NCBI GenBank assembly: GCA_013374385.1
Contig: QBUR01000124.1
Span: 1-6,222, forward strand
Reading direction: 5' to 3'
Length of the DNA: 6,222 nt
Source: Candidatus Methanocomedens sp.
GTDB taxonomy: Archaea > Halobacteriota > Methanosarcinia > Methanosarcinales > Methanocomedenaceae
Shown here: positions 5,053 through 6,222 of the stretch, piece after piece
Layout: each line of letters opens with the position of its first letter
How positions within the stretch are numbered: the first letter of the stretch is position 1
Translations under genes and position numbers: made by a program
The notes under the pieces: generated by a model
What the model was told of the DNA's origin: nothing
Databases searched by the model: none
What the model saw: the letters and a program-made list of their open reading frames with translations, nothing else

Positions 5053-6150
5053 ATGCTTCCTGCAAAGGTCAAAGACTGGATGGTAGCACCCCAATGGGGT
5101 ACCATGGACGAGGCGATATATTCACTCCAAAAGTTAGAACGCTTAAACGGTGCCTACTGGTTCTGGCTTATGTCAGATTATAATCAGGACAATCCCCGTA
5201 TGCTTCAAGTACTTATCAGTCAGGGAGCGATTGACTATAATCTGAACAACAAGCGTTTTACTAACAAGTATATCGATGATGAAACATTTTCCTGTTATTG
5301 TGGGATATGGCAGTACAGGGATGGGAAAGTATCTGACCTGGTGCACGACAGCTGTATCTGTACAGTGAAACCGGGGCAGTTTACTTGTGAGACTGATTCG
5401 GGATATAATATTTCCATATCCAAGTCATTCCCTTATTATGATATGCTGGTGCAGGATGAAAATGGTGACGTTACCAAGTTTAATTCCACATCCTCAAAAT
5501 TCAATAAAGAACATTTCCAAAATCCGCTTGTTAAATATCCCTCATTGATATCATACAGCGATGATTTTGATGCTTATGCCCGCAACAGCCGGGGATTCCA
5601 GTATTTCATTGCCAGCAAGATGAGTGACCTGTTCGGCACCTGCAAGGGTGAGTTGTTTGAGCGGGATTTCTTTGGAAGTTTCTGGTTGGAGAGGGCACTG
5701 GGTTTTGGTTCAACACTACCGTGGAAGATAGTGATGGTCAATTTCAATGACCGCTCACGGATGTGGTACCGTTATTTCACGTCAAAGATTTTAAACTATG
5801 GTACACCTCTGGAGTTCATCTTTGACGATATGGTAACCAAAAAGCGGTATCATTTCTATGACATGACATTCTATTATACAGCGAACGGCACATCAACCAA
5901 AATGAAATTCGGCCCCCATGTGGACACGATTCATCTGACAGGCAAGGGTAAGGAGGGTGAAACCCTGACCCTTACTGCCAGGATACTGGGCAGGCACCTG
6001 TACCAGTATGATGTGGCAAAAGTGAAATTCAATTATTACCAGCTGGTACTGGATATTGAGAATGTTGCTGTGGAAGTGGCTGGTGTTGACCTGATGCAGG
6101 GCAAAGAGTCTACCCTTAGTTATGGTGAGGATGCCCATTTTAGCTTATAG
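5053..6150 (+). CDS. Uncharacterised 365-residue protein, possibly lipocalin-like
   Basis: I do not recognise this protein with confidence. It has no signal peptide or membrane segment, so it is probably cytoplasmic. It is rich in aromatic residues (many Tyr, Phe, Trp) and alternating polar/hydrophobic stretches, suggesting mostly beta structure. The central block GTCKGELFERDF (195-206), then FWLERALGFGSTLPWKIVMV (210-229), followed by strands ending in AVEVAGVDL (339-347), loosely recalls the two-barrel AttH/CrtC lipocalin-like fold; this is a weak inference from pattern only. Six cysteines are present, with C81-x-C83 and C101-x-C103 forming two CxC pairs plus C112 and C197. The start is uncertain: AGAAGG is only 1 base before ATG 5053, while AAAGGTC sits 9 bases before ATG 5080. 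Codon use resembles its neighbours. It is divergent from nrpRII across 221 bp and no partner gene follows inside the window. Confidence 0.75.
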   Translation: MLPAKVKDWMVAPQWGTMDEAIYSLQKLERLNGAYWFWLMSDYNQDNPRMLQVLISQGAIDYNLNNKRFTNKYIDDETFSCYCGIWQYRDGKVSDLVHDSCICTVKPGQFTCETDSGYNISISKSFPYYDMLVQDENGDVTKFNSTSSKFNKEHFQNPLVKYPSLISYSDDFDAYARNSRGFQYFIASKMSDLFGTCKGELFERDFFGSFWLERALGFGSTLPWKIVMVNFNDRSRMWYRYFTSKILNYGTPLEFIFDDMVTKKRYHFYDMTFYYTANGTSTKMKFGPHVDTIHLTGKGKEGETLTLTARILGRHLYQYDVAKVKFNYYQLVLDIENVAVEVAGVDLMQGKESTLSYGEDAHFSL

Positions 6151-6222
6151 GAGATTGTCGGAAAAGTCCTGAACATCTGTTAAATTAATACACTGTCTCC
6201 ACTACAATTCTCGTTAAACATA

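Noticed and set aside
6151..6222. Partial gene or terminator at the right end
   Set aside because: The last 72 bases show no start codon with a ribosome binding site, no convincing hairpin and no T-run.

Overview
The window reads as a chromosomal segment of a euryarchaeon, most likely in or near the Methanosarcinales (a methanogen or an ANME-2/Methanoperedens-type relative). Three things point there: an archaeal-type DnaG, an archaeal RecJ/GAN-type DHH nuclease directly behind it, and a stand-alone NrpRII-type nitrogen regulator. Separate NrpRI and NrpRII proteins are known from Methanosarcina. TATA-like elements and AGGTGG-type ribosome binding sites also fit archaea. The sequence alone does not fix the genus. 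I see no mobile element, CRISPR array, rRNA or tRNA.

Layout. Bases 1-119 are AT-rich upstream sequence. At 120-895 two small plus-strand genes lie 2 bp apart: a DUF167/YggU-family protein and a small Toprim-domain protein. Bases 896-1392 contain no intact gene. They hold an 8-bp perfect hairpin, an apparent small broken gene (1007-1265) that reads through only if two 1-base homopolymer deletions are repaired, a pair of mutually exclusive hairpins, a TATA-like box and a T8 tract. Then come dnaG (1393-2661) and, 7 bp later, a RecJ-like DHH nuclease (2669-4042). On the minus strand, converging with only 12 bp between stops, is nrpRII (4055-4831). A 221-bp divergent spacer carries its promoter elements and a 20-bp-period direct repeat. 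The window ends with an unrecognised 365-residue protein (5053-6150), which may be a lipocalin-like beta protein.

How the genes fit together. DnaG and the DHH nuclease are probably co-transcribed. Both belong to archaeal nucleic-acid metabolism: DnaG as a Toprim primase and/or exosome subunit, the RecJ-like protein as a single-strand nuclease that in some archaea associates with the replisome. The small Toprim protein upstream adds a second Toprim domain to the same locus. NrpRII is a sensor and regulator for nitrogen assimilation and looks like an unrelated neighbour on the other strand. Nothing here clearly amounts to a new multi-gene system. The best leads are the broken gene, the unexplained structure upstream of dnaG, the direct repeat in the divergent spacer, and the 365-residue orphan.
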